The translations under genes and the position numbers were made by a program. A DNA stretch of 64,000 nucleotides from Argopecten irradians. Its lineage: Eukaryota > Mollusca > Bivalvia > Pectinida > Pectinidae. The stretch lies in assembly GCF_041381155.1 (NCBI RefSeq), contig NC_091147.1, forward strand, positions 36,601,553 to 36,665,552, given 5' to 3'. Each line of letters starts with the position of its first letter. Positions within the stretch are counted from its first letter, which is position 1. The notes beneath the pieces were generated by a model, which saw nothing but the letters and a program-made list of their open reading frames with translations, made no database searches and was not told the origin of the DNA. Below are positions 25,760 to 37,200 of the stretch, piece after piece.

Positions 25760-26352
25760 AATTTCTCCCATACTTGACAGAATTAACCCGCAAATGACGT
25801 CATCAATAGATGCCGCGTAGCCGCGGTGTGCATTGTCGATGACGTCGTCAATTTTGACGCATAACGACGTTCCTTTGATCATGACGCGATGAAAATGCTG
25901 GAAAGCAACAAAAATTTCATTTTTTTGCAAATAAGTATGGGAGAAAAAGAATCAAACATGGGTCTGTCAAGTAGACAGGGATATCTCAACCCTCGTGAAA
26001 GATTTTTGGCCGTCAACCCTCAGTATGTCTTGGAAAGAAAGAAATAGAATCTTACATGGGTCTGTGAAGTGGACATGGATATCTTAAACCGAGTGAAAGA
26101 TTTTGGTTGGTCAACTCAAGGCTTGCCGAGTGTTAACGGCCAAAATCTTTCACGAGGGTTGAGATATCCCTGTCCACTACAAAGACCCATATAAGATTCT
26201 TTTTCTTCCATACTTAGAAGAAAAAATGATGAAACTCCACTTGGTTTTCAGCTCTTTCATCGCGCCATTATCGCAAGAACATCCCTTTGTAAAATAGAGA
26301 TATCTTTTCCCTAGCAACCACGGGATATCCCTGTGAAGTATGGGAGAAATCA
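25760..26352. mobile_element. nested fold-back element, ~590 bp
   Basis: The outer arms are ATTTCTCCCATACTTGACAG at 25761 and its near complement (CTGTGAAGTATGGGAGAAAT) at 26331-26350. The inner arms of ~85 bp are 25933-26020 and 26132-26215, both containing GACAGGGATATCTCAACC or its complement. No transposase is seen. A diverged partial copy lies at 29213-29415. Confidence 0.75.
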
Positions 26353-28724
26353 CTGTCCACCTGGAAGGATTCCATTATTCTTGGTGCAACTGTTAAACAC
26401 GTCAAGAATGAACATTTATACACCTTTTAAATTGTAGTTTCATCCATAATGTGCAACGATGGATCCTTGTCAGCATATGCTTAATGTGCGCTGATTGGAG
26501 TGTGAGCTAGGGGGAGATGTTACTTTATCTTTAACATTACGCGGGACTAAATCTTTATACGGTGGTACAAGATCATTTCCTGAAATTGAATTGAAAATGT
26601 CTAAATTGAATCTACACATATCATGGTTTCAGTTCTATCGAAACACCTGGCCCAAGTAAACGAAGGGACATAACTCTAATAGATAAGATTGTACAACTTT
26701 TGGTGGTTGTCACTACAATGATGCAGATAAACCGAAATAAAGAGTTAAGAAGATATATTATTTACCCTCTGTCAATCATTTTCAAACATCCACAGCACAT
26801 GCTTAAAGCGGGCAAGGCCACTTAAAAAGTATTTAATTGAGATGTTAAATAATACGTATATTAACTTGTATTTCCAGAATCATTTATAAGATATCCCCCT
26901 GTCGAGGTCAACCAATTTTGTTTTTATCTCTACCAATTTTCCAACTGACTCACTGACCCCTCTATACATGTATAAGGGACGGCAGGCGATTATATCCGAG
27001 CAGGGTTAAACAAAAATAGCGAATGTACTTCCTTAGAAACGAAAGGGGTTACCTCAGAAACGGTTTTTTTATTTTAAGAAAAAAAAATTATTACTCAGAT
27101 ACTAACTTGCATTAACAGCTAAATGACATCGAACGTTTGCTAAAGACTGATTCAGAGAAACTGCAGTCAGAAAGTGTTTTTGTACAAGGAGAAGACATCT
27201 TTGTTATATACAACATATATATATGCTACAATTGCAGATATAGGTTTTTGTTGTATTTAGCAGTTTGCAAACCGTCTAACTTGCATCTACGCATAACATG
27301 TACATATTTCATTACTAAAAATCGGAACACCCCGCCAGCGTGAACGAATTGAACTAACTAGAAAAACAGAATGAAATATTTGTGTCACTGTTTAATATAA
27401 ACAGATATGCAGTAAGCGAACAGAAAAAGTGTTTTAGTCTAGCGAAGAGACCATTTTATTTGAGCAGCCATCTAGAACATATCTCGGTAGGTCTAATGCG
27501 TGGCTGGGTATGTAGTCAATTCATCTGATGTACTCCACAGATACGTACCAGACAGGTATGTTACACTTTTATAGCATGTTTACCTTAGCCTTTCGCTCCT
27601 TTAACACAAAATTAGACATGATACACAGCCGATTAATCTTCATGCAAGTGAATGGTATATATATGTAAATGTTTATCTATCTTATTGAGACAATAATTAA
27701 TAATTATGTAATTGCTGTGCTTACCTCGTATATCTTTCATGATAAAAATGATATGACTGTACAATGAATGTTACAAAATGATGTCATGATCATGATATCT
27801 GTTTTGTTTGTATTTTGTTTAAATATGATGGAATGAATATACAACGATGATTTACGTATCACTTGTACCACTATAGGATTTGGTTTTAGTTAGAATTGTT
27901 ATCGATTTCTTTCTGCACAGAAAGTTTGTTTTTAAAGAAAATATATAGAGTAAAAAACAATAGAAAAGTAAATTGCCATGAATTTAGGTTGATCAAAAAT
28001 GTTATTTAAAATGCATACTGTCTGAACCGGATGTCGCCGGAACCAACTTATTGGCTGGTATAGTCAAATTTCCTGATTATACGTCTTTTGAATGATAAAA
28101 AATATTAATGATAATGGCATACAAATGAGCCGGAATAGACAAATATCTAGATGAGGCAAGGGTCAGTTTCGACAAGTTATATTGTTATTCATTTCTTGAT
28201 TATTATGTAACACGATATTTAATATCAAATGCAATAAACGCTTCTGTTACTACTTAAACTAGTACTCGATTTAAATCTACGCAGCCAAATGCACTTGATT
28301 TTTTAACGTCATTTATTCCTCAACGTTTCCCGAGACGTCATAACTCAAACAAAATAAATCTTAAAGTAGAAATAACAAAATGCTCAACATATTGAAAAAA
28401 AATGTTCGTAGCAAGCAGGATCTCAGTATTCAAAGTTATTGTACAGATACCTTTCACCTTGTAACGTCTATGAACTGGATCAGGTGCGACAAGAAGCAGG
28501 ATAAGGTTTCTCTAAATATCATTCAGAACAGGTAGGATTTTGTTTACTTAGAACCATTTTCTCCCTATAAATATATTATTTACACACCATTAACATCATT
28601 ACTGAAGCGTGAAAGTGGATTTAAAGAGGCTAGATAGTACAAACGCATTTAAACGAACATTGTTCACCTGTTGATAAATAAACCGTCAACACGTTCACAA
28701 ATCATGACCATAACCCTTTACTGA
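26353..28724. other. intergenic, no gene recognised
   Basis: AT-rich, with no recognised exon or element. Short open frames such as 27137-27343 have no family resemblance. Confidence 0.45.
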
Positions 28725-29208
28725 TACCCTGAAATCTCGATAATAAGCCGCGACTTATATTATTTTTGGGAGGAAATCCCAGGCTTATTTTCAGGACCGG
28801 CCTATTTTTAAGTCTCATTTTCGAAGTTATTTATCACGTAACGTAGGATAGGCTTACTTACGAGATCGGCTTATTTTCGAACCATTCAAATTAAAACTAA
28901 AGAAAACAATGCATTTAGTACATCAAAAATTTGATAGTCAATACAAATATACATTTATTCATACCTATCCATGTATTTACTTATATAATAAGATAACAAC
29001 ACCACTACAGAACGTTTTGGGATGTTCATTTTGACTACCATCAGACATTGTTGTTCTATCTTTTTAATACACATGGCTTACATTCAAGTGTGGTATTTCT
29101 TTCAAAATCCGGAATATTTTCCAAATACATTTGACTGCAAGAAATCTAGGGCTTATTTTCAAGACCGGCCTATTATCGATTCAGGCTTATTATCAAAAAT
29201 TTAGGGTA
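28725..29208. mobile_element. TA-flanked MITE-like element, ~480 bp
   Basis: Terminal inverted repeats of ~24 bp: CCCTGAAATCTCGATAATAA at 28727 pairs with the complement of the segment ending TTATCAAAAATTTAGGG at 29206. A TA dinucleotide sits outside each end, as expected for Tc1/mariner-type target duplication. Internal GGCTTATTTTC motifs repeat. No coding capacity. Confidence 0.7.
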
Positions 29209-29212
29209 TACA

Positions 29213-29415
29213 CTTAGTGGTCTTAATGCCCAACAGGCGTACTTTGTCGTTGACGTCATCAAATTTTGAAGCATAAGTGTATTTCTGTGATGACTGCTGT
29301 TGAAGTTCTTCAAAACAACAAAAAATACTCTTTTCTTATATTTCACAGGTAAATGTATCAAACACTAGTGTGTCAAATAGACAGGTATATATCAACCTTT
29401 GTGAAAGCCTCTTGG
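29213..29415. repeat. partial copy of the 25.8-26.4 kb fold-back family
   Basis: The order GTTGACGTCATCAAATTTTG, AAGCATAA, CAACAAAAAATAC, GTGTCAAATAGACAGG and CAACCTTTGTGAAAG matches 25835-26010 in order and orientation, with divergence. Confidence 0.6.
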
Positions 29416-29537
29416 TTGACTTGTCTAAATCTCCTGAGCCCTGAGTTGTGATTAATACATGTTGGCACAATGTTGTTTTTTTTTTTTACTTTTCTTGTAT
29501 ACAGACAATAAATTGTCTACTTTCGCTTAATTCATTT

Positions 29538-29680
29538 TACTGTAAACCAAGTTTCTTTCGCAGCTATTAAATTACACGATTTTCATTTCAAAACAAGTTC
29601 GCGAAAATAAATTGCGAATTAACTTGGATCGCGAAATTCGCAAAAGTAAATTGCCCAGGAATGAAAGAATATTTACAGTA
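29538..29680. mobile_element. short MITE-like element with TACTGTAAA ends
   Basis: Bounded by TTACTGTAAACC and ATTTACAGTA, with internal TTCGCGAAAATAAATTGCGA-like words. A related copy with the same ends lies at 55156-55296. Confidence 0.6.
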
Positions 29681-31243
29681 TACAAAGTACAAATTAAATT
29701 TCCCAAGAAACGCTGATTTTTTTATATAATCTTATCTCAATACAGTCATCTAATCGTGGTACGGATGCGGTCTCATATTGCTATGGTTAATTTGGTACCC
29801 AAGCGCTAAAAGTATTACCTGTGGAAGCTATCATAATTATCTACACATCATACTTGCAATGTAGGTGTTGTAACAGATTCTCTCATACAACAAATTTATA
29901 TAACTTAAAACCTACTTAAACATTAAAAACAGAAGATGTTCAGTTGTCAGACGATTTCATTCATTTTACCATATATTTTCCCAACACCCATGCTTATACA
30001 GTCCTTGTATATAATCATCTCAAGCACGTTGTTTCAAAATCCACATGTAGTGCTTTTAAATCGCATTAATATCAAGTTATCAAATGGTTAAAAATGAATA
30101 TTTTCGCCAAGATCACTAAAAGCCAAGGTTTAAATTGAACAAATACCTTACTAGGTTCCTGTGACCTACGTCAGCTATTTTAACAGTCAAATAAATCAAT
30201 ATACTCTTAACTGTAATCCATTAGAACTTAAACACTTAAATGATCATTTTTACCCTTTGACCTATTAGGTTTATCTTAATTATGGACATTTTGTATTGAA
30301 AATCACAAAAAAAGGAAAACCAACAAACTCTCATTCTTGACGGTGAACTTATATTGTTAATTTTGTAAGTTTATTTTTTTGTAGAGATATTTCCGAGGCT
30401 AATTGAGACTGAAGAGATGCTGATGTTTTTTGCTAGGTACCAGCGGTAATATATCAGATTGATGGGCAGACATTTTAATTGATATTACTATTGATACTCC
30501 TATGATCGAAATTATGAATCAATGATATATTACAGAAGATCTCTCTAGTACCAGATATAATTACACATAAATAAAACATATTCTATGTACAGATATATAT
30601 ATATATATTCGCATTTGTTTTCGAATATTTTCAGTATCAGAATCTAAGCTGCTGTTCTTATAGAGACAAAGTGAACTGTACCGTAGCATTTGAAGGTATT
30701 TTTTTTATTATTAAATCTTTGAAGCCATTTTGCCGTATGTAATTTTTTTTTATTATTACTATTTTATACAAATATATCAAAACATAGTGCTGCTTTTTTT
30801 CTATTTTAACAAAATTCATGATAGTACTATTCAATTGTTCCGTGAACCTTTCAAAATTAAATTTATCACATATAACTGTGATATGATGAATTGGATTTTA
30901 TACTCGTATATAAAATTCATCAAAAAGCTCTTGGCATATCAAATTATTGAATTCGTTTGATTAGGTCCATATCACATAATCACTTATATATGATCTTTAC
31001 ATATTTAAGCGATTTCTTAAAAATGTGTTTTCTAAATCATAAACTATTACTTCTTGTAAATAGCGTCGGTAAAAAATGCCGACGCATTAATTTAAAGATT
31101 AATCTTAAAATCCATTAAATAATAGCACTCTGATTCGCACCTACCTACGATTATTTTCTTATCGTTTAAAATATATAGAGATTAGCAGGTCATACTTGTA
31201 CAATATCGTAACATGATGTAACCGAATACTTTTCATGTTCTAG
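29681..31243. other. 5' flank of the DUF885 gene
   Basis: AT-rich, with a short (TA)n tract near 30593-30608. Apart from one possible noncoding exon at 30635-30695, nothing was recognised. Confidence 0.45.
30635..30695 (+). other. possible 5' untranslated exon of the DUF885 gene
   Basis: A 61-bp segment of more exon-like composition lies between AATATTTTCAG and GAAG|GTATTT. The coding start at 31244 directly follows a TGTTCTAG acceptor, which implies an upstream noncoding exon. This segment is a candidate only. Confidence 0.25.
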
Positions 31244-31298
31244 ATGACGCCCTACGCTTTGTTGTTTGGCCTCGTTACTTTGGCGACAGCTGTGACAG
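31244..31298 (+). CDS. DUF885 gene exon 1: signal peptide
   Basis: Encodes [18 protein letters not shown]. The ATG directly follows a TGTTCTAG acceptor. Ends in phase 1 at GTACAG. It is chosen as the start because it supplies the signal peptide and joins in frame to exon 2. Confidence 0.8.
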
Positions 31299-34200
31299 GT
31301 ACAGTAACCAACACATTATAACAATAACAATATATTGGAGATTTCTGTACCATGCTTTTTAACCAAAATTATTTGCATTTGCTTGTCAAAATTATTATCA
31401 TATAAAGATTAACTTTTTTATTTTATCCGGGTATGAAAAATAAATCATAACCCAATAAATTGATTTTCAAGACTAATTGATCAAATAAGATAATTTTATA
31501 CGTGCGATTTAATTGATTTCGTAAAGGATTTTTTGTTCAAATCAAAACGGTTTTTGTTCATAGTGGAATAAAAAAATGAAATTGGCCAATCAGAAAACCA
31601 TATTTAGCATAAAAAATTATAACAAAGAAATTAGAGAATACTCTTTATAAAACCGATATTATAAAAACTATAGTTTAATCCTTATGATTCAATTAAATTT
31701 CGATAATCTCTTCAATAATCAAAATTTTCAGCCAAACAGAAGCGATGTTAGTAAAGGTGACGCCATTTTGCCTTCTTGGGATGATAAACAAACGGAAATC
31801 CTCTTTACACGTAAAATGTAATTAAATAAGTATTAACTGACAATACAGAAGTGAAGTATATGACCATCATGACCTCAATAATGAAAAATTTAAAAATGTC
31901 AAATTCGATTTTCCATCTTATGAATTAAGCCATCGTTGATAAACGGTTTACAAGGTCTGATATCCACAACACTAAAGAAGGACCCCAAAATGAGTAAATA
32001 ATGTAAGTCCGAGTGTTAAAGTATCACTTGAGGGAAATATATTGAGACTTCATAGCTATGTAGATATAATGCGCGCTTGATTTCATATGCTCTACCGCCG
32101 ACAAAGCATAAACGCTATTTAGCATTTGGATAATACCTCATTATAATCATGTTTATTTAAGCATTGAACGCCTTTCAGTTGGCATTCATAGCCAATCGGA
32201 ATGCAAACTCGACAGGGGCAAATTCCATGAAGCGCTAGCGCTTCATGTTGGATTTGCCCCTGTCCAGTTGGCATTAATATTAGCTACGAATGCTAACTGA
32301 CTATATTTACATTTGGCTACAATTTTATGTTAAAATACCAAATGATTTTGCATCTATAGTGAATTAATCAAACGTTATCGCCAAAGATGGAACAACCATT
32401 TGAACAACCGTTTTCCATGATCGCTGACACGATAATTGTGAGAATGATAATGACGTCATGATAAGCGATTGAAGTTTATAGTTTATATGACTGCCAACTG
32501 CGCTTGGTAAGGTTACATAGTGAGAATGCAGTGAAAATGTAAAGATATGTGTGTAACTAACACATAAATGCAAATAAAGTTATTTATTTTACTTTTTGTC
32601 CATGCAGTCCCTTAATAGAAAATAAGATTCATAAGATATTAATTATAACTGTACAAGACTTTTGAAGATTTATTTGTGCAGTGAAGCTACCAAAGACAAA
32701 GGATTCCATTAGCAGTAGCGGTTCGTTGTTGATAACTATTAATAATTTCTAGTTGGAAGTTTCCGCTCAAGTTTTATACCATCTAAACTTCACAGTAACG
32801 GCTACTATTACCTGAGATTACCTGTGATTCTATGAATCTATACTGGGAACATTTCGGAAACAGGTCATAATTCTGCATTAACCCTCCCTACAAAAACACC
32901 CTACCCAGAATTGGTGTTCGGATAAGACTGCTACTTCAATTCATTCAATGTAGCGAATGTCACAAAATAATATATCATGTCTTTTTTGTACTGTATGGCA
33001 CAGGCAACGACCTGGCACCGATTTCTCAAAACAAAAGTGTATACTTAAGGCAAAACTTAAGTTTTTCTCGTTATGTAACTTATATGAAAACTTAAGACTT
33101 AAGTCAGTTTGGGACCTTAGTTTGTTTCGAGAAATCGGGGCCAGATCCTTTTCACTGAATTCCTAGTAATTTGACTCTAGTATAAGTATCATTGATACGT
33201 TTTTAGGTCAGTATAGCTCAGTCATTCGTCTGGAGAAGGAGTTCTGGTCGTGGAGAATGAAAGACTCACCGGCTTACTCCACATACCTAGGTTACTACGG
33301 TTATAACGACAGACTGCGATCATATAACACGTCGATTTTCGACACAAGGAAGGTATACCTGATATATCGAAATGTTTACAAAATTGAATCTGTCATATAA
33401 ATTTTCTTTGTCGGCATTGTTTTGTTCTTAAAATATTCCGTTATGATATCCACATGGATACAAAGAGCACAGACATATTCATATTCAAAATACGAAAAAG
33501 AATAATTACCGTGCAAACAAAATGGTTTACAGTACCAGATATTTATCTAAACAATACAAAAGTATTTTTTCTTTAAGTTTATAATTGAAACAACAAAGAT
33601 ATTAATTTGAAAATTGTACCCTTTTAAAAGAGCAGATTATGAGATTGAGTAAAAAACAACAAGAGGAAGAGAAAAGTAGAAAGAATGGAGAGAAAGATGA
33701 GGTTGGAATGGACTGACAAGGTTCATCACTCTCACTGGTGATGAAGTGATGTTATTCAAAAATCCCATTTTCTCTAATCATTGGCCATAATATGTGTTTT
33801 ACCCTTGGTACATATCTTTCCAAAGATTTTTAAAAACATTCATTGATAAAACAGTTTTGATACATCTAACACTATATGTATATTGCTTCAACATTAGTTT
33901 GATAAAATTATCTGTATAATTTTTACTGTCAGAAAGGCCAAAAATGTAAAACTCTTTATTAAATGGAAAAGAGATTACAAGCATCTCTAATACGGTTTCA
34001 AAAAATCTAAGGTCATCCAGACGCGGTGTCTCTTAATCCCTACTTATCAATTTGACTAGAAAACAAAGCCAACAATTTATCCTGAATGACATTTATTATC
34101 AATAAGACGTAAATATTATCTTCTAGCCTCCACAGATAACTAGATTTATGGAATTTGATGAAACTTTTTTTATCATGAATGGATAAGTCGTTTTATTTCT

Positions 34201-37200
34201 TTGTGGGTGGTACTTATGGGATTGACACAGTATTTAATTTCTCTTATAGGACGACATCGTAGCATTTAATACCAGATTAGGAACAATATCCACAGAAGGC
34301 TTCACTGCTAAACAAAAGGCTGATTACGACATCCTGTCAAACACGTTTACCACTTTTATAGAGGGACATCAATGGGCACTGTAAGTAAGACAACCTATCA
34401 ATCACATATAAAGGGGCACCAGCGGACACTGTAAGTAAGACGGTCCATACATATTATTTACAGGGGCATCAGGGGGCACTGCAAGTAAGACGAGCCATAC
34501 ATATTATATCCAGGGGCACCAGGGGGCACTGTAAGTAAGACGGTCCATACATATTATATTCAGGGGCACCAGGGGGCACTGTAAGTAAGACGACACATAC
34601 ATATTACATACAGGGGTACCAGGTGGCACTGTAAGTAAGACGACACATACATCTTATATACAGGGGTACCAGTGGGCACTGTAAGTAAGACGACACATAC
34701 AGATTATATACAGGGGCACCAGGGGGCACTGTAAGTAAGACGGTCCATACATATTATATACAGGGGCACCAGGGGGCACTGTAAGTAAGACGACACATAC
34801 ATATTATATACAGGGCACCAGTGGGCACTGTAAGTAAGACGACACATACATATTATATACAGGGGCACCAGGGGGCACTGTAAGTAAGACGGTCCATACA
34901 TATTATATACAGGGGCACCAGTGGGCACTGTAAGTAAGACGACACATACATATTATATACAGGGCACCAGTGGGCACTGTAAGTAAGACGGTCCATACAT
35001 ATTATATCCAGGGGCACCAGGGGGCACTGTAAGTAAGACGACACATACATATTATATACAGGGGCACCAGTGGGCACTGTAAGTAAGACGGTCCATACAT
35101 ATTATATACAGGGGCACCAGGAGCACTGTAAGTAAGACGGTCCATACATATTATATACAGGGGCACCAGGAGCACTGTAAGTAAGACGACACATACATAT
35201 TATATACAGGGGTACCAGGGGGCACTGTAAGTAAGACGGTCCATACATATTATATCCAGGGGCACCAGTGGGCACTGTAAGTAAAACGACACATTCATAT
35301 TATATACAGGGTCACCAGGTGGCACTGTAAGTAAGACGACACATACATATTATATACAGGGGTACCAGGGGGCACTGTAAGTAAGACGGTCCATACATCT
35401 TATAAACTTGGGCACCAGGTGGCAGTGTAAATAAGACGAGCCATACATCTTAAGTAGAGAAGCACCAGGTGACACTGTAAGTAAGACGACCCATACATAT
35501 CATATACAGGGGCACCAGTGGGCACTGCAAGTAAGACGACCTATACATATTATATAGAGGAGCACCAGGGGGCACTGTTAGTAAGACGACTCATACATAT
35601 TATATAAAGGGGCACCAGCGGGCACTGTAAGTAAGACGACCCATACATCTTATATACTGGGGCACCAGGTGGCAGTGTAAATAAGACGAGCTATACATAT
35701 TATATACAGGGGCACCAGGGGGCACTGTAAGTAAGACGACACATACATATTATATACAGGGGTACCAGGGGGCACTGTAAGTAAGACGGTCCATACATAT
35801 TATATACAGGGGCACCAGGGGGCACTGTAAGTAAGACGACACATACATATTATATACAGGGGTACCAGGGGGCACTGTAAGTAAGACGGTCCATACATAT
35901 TATATCCAGGGGCACCAGGGGGCACTGTAAGTAAGACGACACATACATATTATATACAGGGGCACCAGGTGGCACTGTAAGTAAGACGACCCATACATAT
36001 TATATACAGGGGTACCAGGGGGCACTGTAAGTAAGACGGTCCATACATATTATATACAGGGGCACCAGGTGGCAGTGTAAATAAGACGAGCCATACATCT
36101 TAAGTAGAGAAGCACCAGGTGACACTGTAAGTAAGACAACCCATACATATCATATACAGGGGCACCAGTGGGCACTGCAAGTAAGACGACCCATACATAT
36201 TATATAGAGGAGCACCAGGGGGCACTGTTAGTAAGACGACTCATACATATTATATAAATGGGCACCAGGGGGCACTGTAAGTAAGACGACCCATACATCT
36301 TATATACTGGGGCACCAGGTGGCAGTGTAAATAAGACGAGCCATACATATTATATACAGGGGCACCAAGGGGCACTGTAAGTAAGACGACACATGCATAT
36401 TATATACAGGGGTACCAGGGGGCACTGTAAGTAAGACGGTCCATACATCTTATATACAGGGGTACCAGGGGGCACTGTAAGTAAGACGACACATACATAT
36501 TATATACAGGGGTACCAGGGGGCACTGTAAGTAAGACGGTCCATACATATTATATTCAGGGGCACCAGGGGGCACTGTAAGTAAAACGACACATTCATAT
36601 TATATACAGGGGTACCAGGGGGCACTGTAAGTAAGACGACACATACATATTATATACAGGGGTACCAGGGGGCACTGTAAGTAAGACGGTCCATACATAT
36701 TATATACAGGGGCACCAGGTGGCAGTGTAAATAAGACGAGCCATACATCTTAAGTAGAGAAGCACCAGGTGACACTGTAAGTAAGACGACCCATACATAT
36801 CATATACAGGGGCACAAGTGGGCACTGCAAGTAAGACGACCTATACATATTATATAGAGGAGCACCAGGGGGCACTGTTAGTAAGACGACTCATACATAT
36901 TATATAAAGGGGCACCAGCGGGCACTGTAAGTAAGACGACCCATACATCTTATATACTGGGGCACCAGGTGGCAGTGTAAATAGGACGAGCCATACATAT
37001 TATATACAGGGGCACCAAGGGGCACTGTAAGTAAGACGACACATGCATATTATATACAGGGGTACCAGGGGACACTGTAAGTAAGACAGTCCATACATCT
37101 TATATACAGGGGTACCAGGGGGCACTGTAAGTAAGACGACACATACATATTATATACATTGGCACCAGGGGCACTGTAAGACGACCCATACATATTATAT

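Noticed and set aside
25730-25930. 66-codon minus-strand frame and its apparent relative at 29173-29361
   Set aside because: Their likeness comes from the shared fold-back repeat and not from protein conservation; the peptide similarity is weaker than the DNA similarity.
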